A program made the translations under genes and the position numbers. A stretch of 54,113 nt of DNA from Alphaproteobacteria bacterium (lineage in GTDB: Bacteria; Pseudomonadota; Alphaproteobacteria; Sphingomonadales; Sphingomonadaceae), in the NCBI GenBank assembly GCA_030431875.1, contig JAUIIG010000018.1, forward strand, positions 1-54,113. Direction: 5' to 3'. Positions 53,263 through 54,113 of the stretch are shown here, piece after piece (the first letter of the stretch is position 1; each line of letters starts with the position of its first letter). Below the pieces are notes generated by a model. It saw only the letters and a program-made list of their open reading frames with translations, was not told the DNA's origin and ran no database searches.

Positions 53263-54113
53263 ATGCCCACTGATATCGAGATTGCCCGCCAGGCCACCCT
53301 CATCCCGATCACCGAAGTCGCCAAGAACGCCGGCGTCCCGGACGATGCGCTGATCCCTTACGGCAAGTACAAGGCCAAGGTCGATACGGCCCAGCTGCCC
53401 GAAAATCCCGATGGCAAGCTGATCCTCGTCACCGCCATCAACCCCACTCCGGCTGGCGAAGGCAAGACCACGACCTCGGTCGGCCTGTCGGACGCCCTGC
53501 ACCGCATCGGCAAGAAGACCATGCTGTGCCTGCGCGAACCCTCGCTCGGCCCGTGCTTCGGCATGAAGGGCGGCGGTGCCGGTGGCGGCAAGTCGCAGGT
53601 CATGCCGATGGACGAGATCAACCTGCACTTCACGGGTGACTTCCACGCCATCACCAGCGCGCACAACTTGCTCTCGGCCATGATCGACAACTCGATCTAC
53701 TGGGGTAACCCGAACGACATCGACGTGCGCCGCGTTACCTGGAAGCGCGTGCTCGACATGAACGACCGCGCGCTGCGCCAGATCGTCGGCCCGCTCGGCG
53801 GCGTCTCGAACGGCTTCCCGCGCGAAAGCGGCTTCGACATCACCGTGGCCTCGGAAATCATGGCCATCCTGTGCCTCGCCAGCGACCTGGCCGACCTGCA
53901 GAAGCGCCTCGGCGACATCATCATCGGCTACACCCGCAAGCGTGAGCCGGTCTATTGCCGCGACGTGAAGGCCGACAGCGCCATGACCGTGCTGCTGAAG
54001 GACGCCATCCTGCCCAACCTGGTGCAGACGCTGGAAAACCGCCCGGCCTTCCTACACGGCGGCCCCTTCGCCAACATCGCCCACGGCTGTAACTCGGTGA
54101 TCGCCACCAAGAC
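53263..54113 (+). CDS. fhs: Formate-tetrahydrofolate ligase, N-terminal part
   Basis: The first 283 codons; the gene runs off the right edge (family length about 555). The ATP loop is [18 protein letters not shown] near residue 67, with [20 protein letters not shown] near 88 and [24 protein letters not shown] sequence at 123 (here preceded by EINLHF). It makes 10-formyl-THF from formate, THF and ATP and can feed purine and methyl-group pools. The ATG at 53263 follows GAGAGGA. Its promoter holds two palindromes. Confidence 0.95.
   Translation, partial: MPTDIEIARQATLIPITEVAKNAGVPDDALIPYGKYKAKVDTAQLPENPDGKLILVTAINPTPAGEGKTTTSVGLSDALHRIGKKTMLCLREPSLGPCFGMKGGGAGGGKSQVMPMDEINLHFTGDFHAITSAHNLLSAMIDNSIYWGNPNDIDVRRVTWKRVLDMNDRALRQIVGPLGGVSNGFPRESGFDITVASEIMAILCLASDLADLQKRLGDIIIGYTRKREPVYCRDVKADSAMTVLLKDAILPNLVQTLENRPAFLHGGPFANIAHGCNSVIATK

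Overview
This 54 kb window looks like ordinary chromosome of a high-GC alphaproteobacterium, most likely a sphingomonad of the Erythrobacteraceae type (Erythrobacter/Altererythrobacter-like). The pointers are a CcrM-type GANTC adenine methyltransferase, the alphaproteobacterial block pckA / chvI-chvG / short hprK / rapZ / EIIA-Man / HPr, a three-gene proton-translocating transhydrogenase preceded by a 40-residue aa3-oxidase subunit IV, an ABA4-like membrane protein next to a DUF938 methyltransferase, and a dispersed palindrome of a kind familiar from sphingomonad genomes. I see no rRNA, tRNA, CRISPR array, prophage, integrase, insertion sequence or plasmid backbone.

Layout. 1-4.6 kb: edge of a surface-polysaccharide cluster (sugar aminotransferase, glycosyltransferases, Wzx-like flippase). 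4.7-6.3 kb: a solitary cpaF/tadA ATPase. 6.5-12.7 kb: small membrane proteins, transporters, an entericidin-like lipopeptide, dgt and a racemase-fold protein. 12.8-15.9 kb: pntAA-pntAB-pntB with cytochrome oxidase subunit IV. 16-20 kb: a sigma-54-type response regulator, folP and ccrM. 20-25.6 kb: sulfotransferase, rnhB, a soluble sugar dehydrogenase, and an overlapping run GNAT / DUF1285 / NUDIX / CCA-transferase. 25.8-30.5 kb: a secreted repeat protein, parC, a DJ-1 family protein, a DUF4349 lipoprotein. 30.6-34.8 kb: ferredoxin plus two tandem cysteine desulfurases, an alpha/beta hydrolase, a TonB-like protein. 35-42.8 kb: Tat-exported DUF885 lipoprotein, a secreted CHAT-domain protease-like protein, a NodB-type deacetylase, a methyltransferase, a glutaminyl cyclase. 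42.8-50.9 kb: DUF937 pair and the pckA/chvIG/PTS-Ntr-like regulatory block. 51-54 kb: a lipoprotein, rmuC and the start of fhs.

The signal that gene annotation does not explain is a family of hairpin-rich, RNA-like repeats in the three longest spacers between converging genes (6268-6507, 17512-17590, 30532-30630). The two close copies differ at 10 of 99 positions, and every difference lies in a predicted loop or is one compensated base pair. Two more distant copies keep the order and linkers but have unrelated stem sequences. Shorter convergent spacers carry ordinary terminators or a single hairpin instead. Other items worth checking: seven GANTC sites and a perfect DnaA box packed into the promoter region of ccrM; two genes (ferredoxin, CHAT protein) whose best start is an ATC codon with a well-placed Shine-Dalgarno; divergent genes whose start codons physically overlap; a racemase homologue without its catalytic residues; and several perfect operator-like palindromes.
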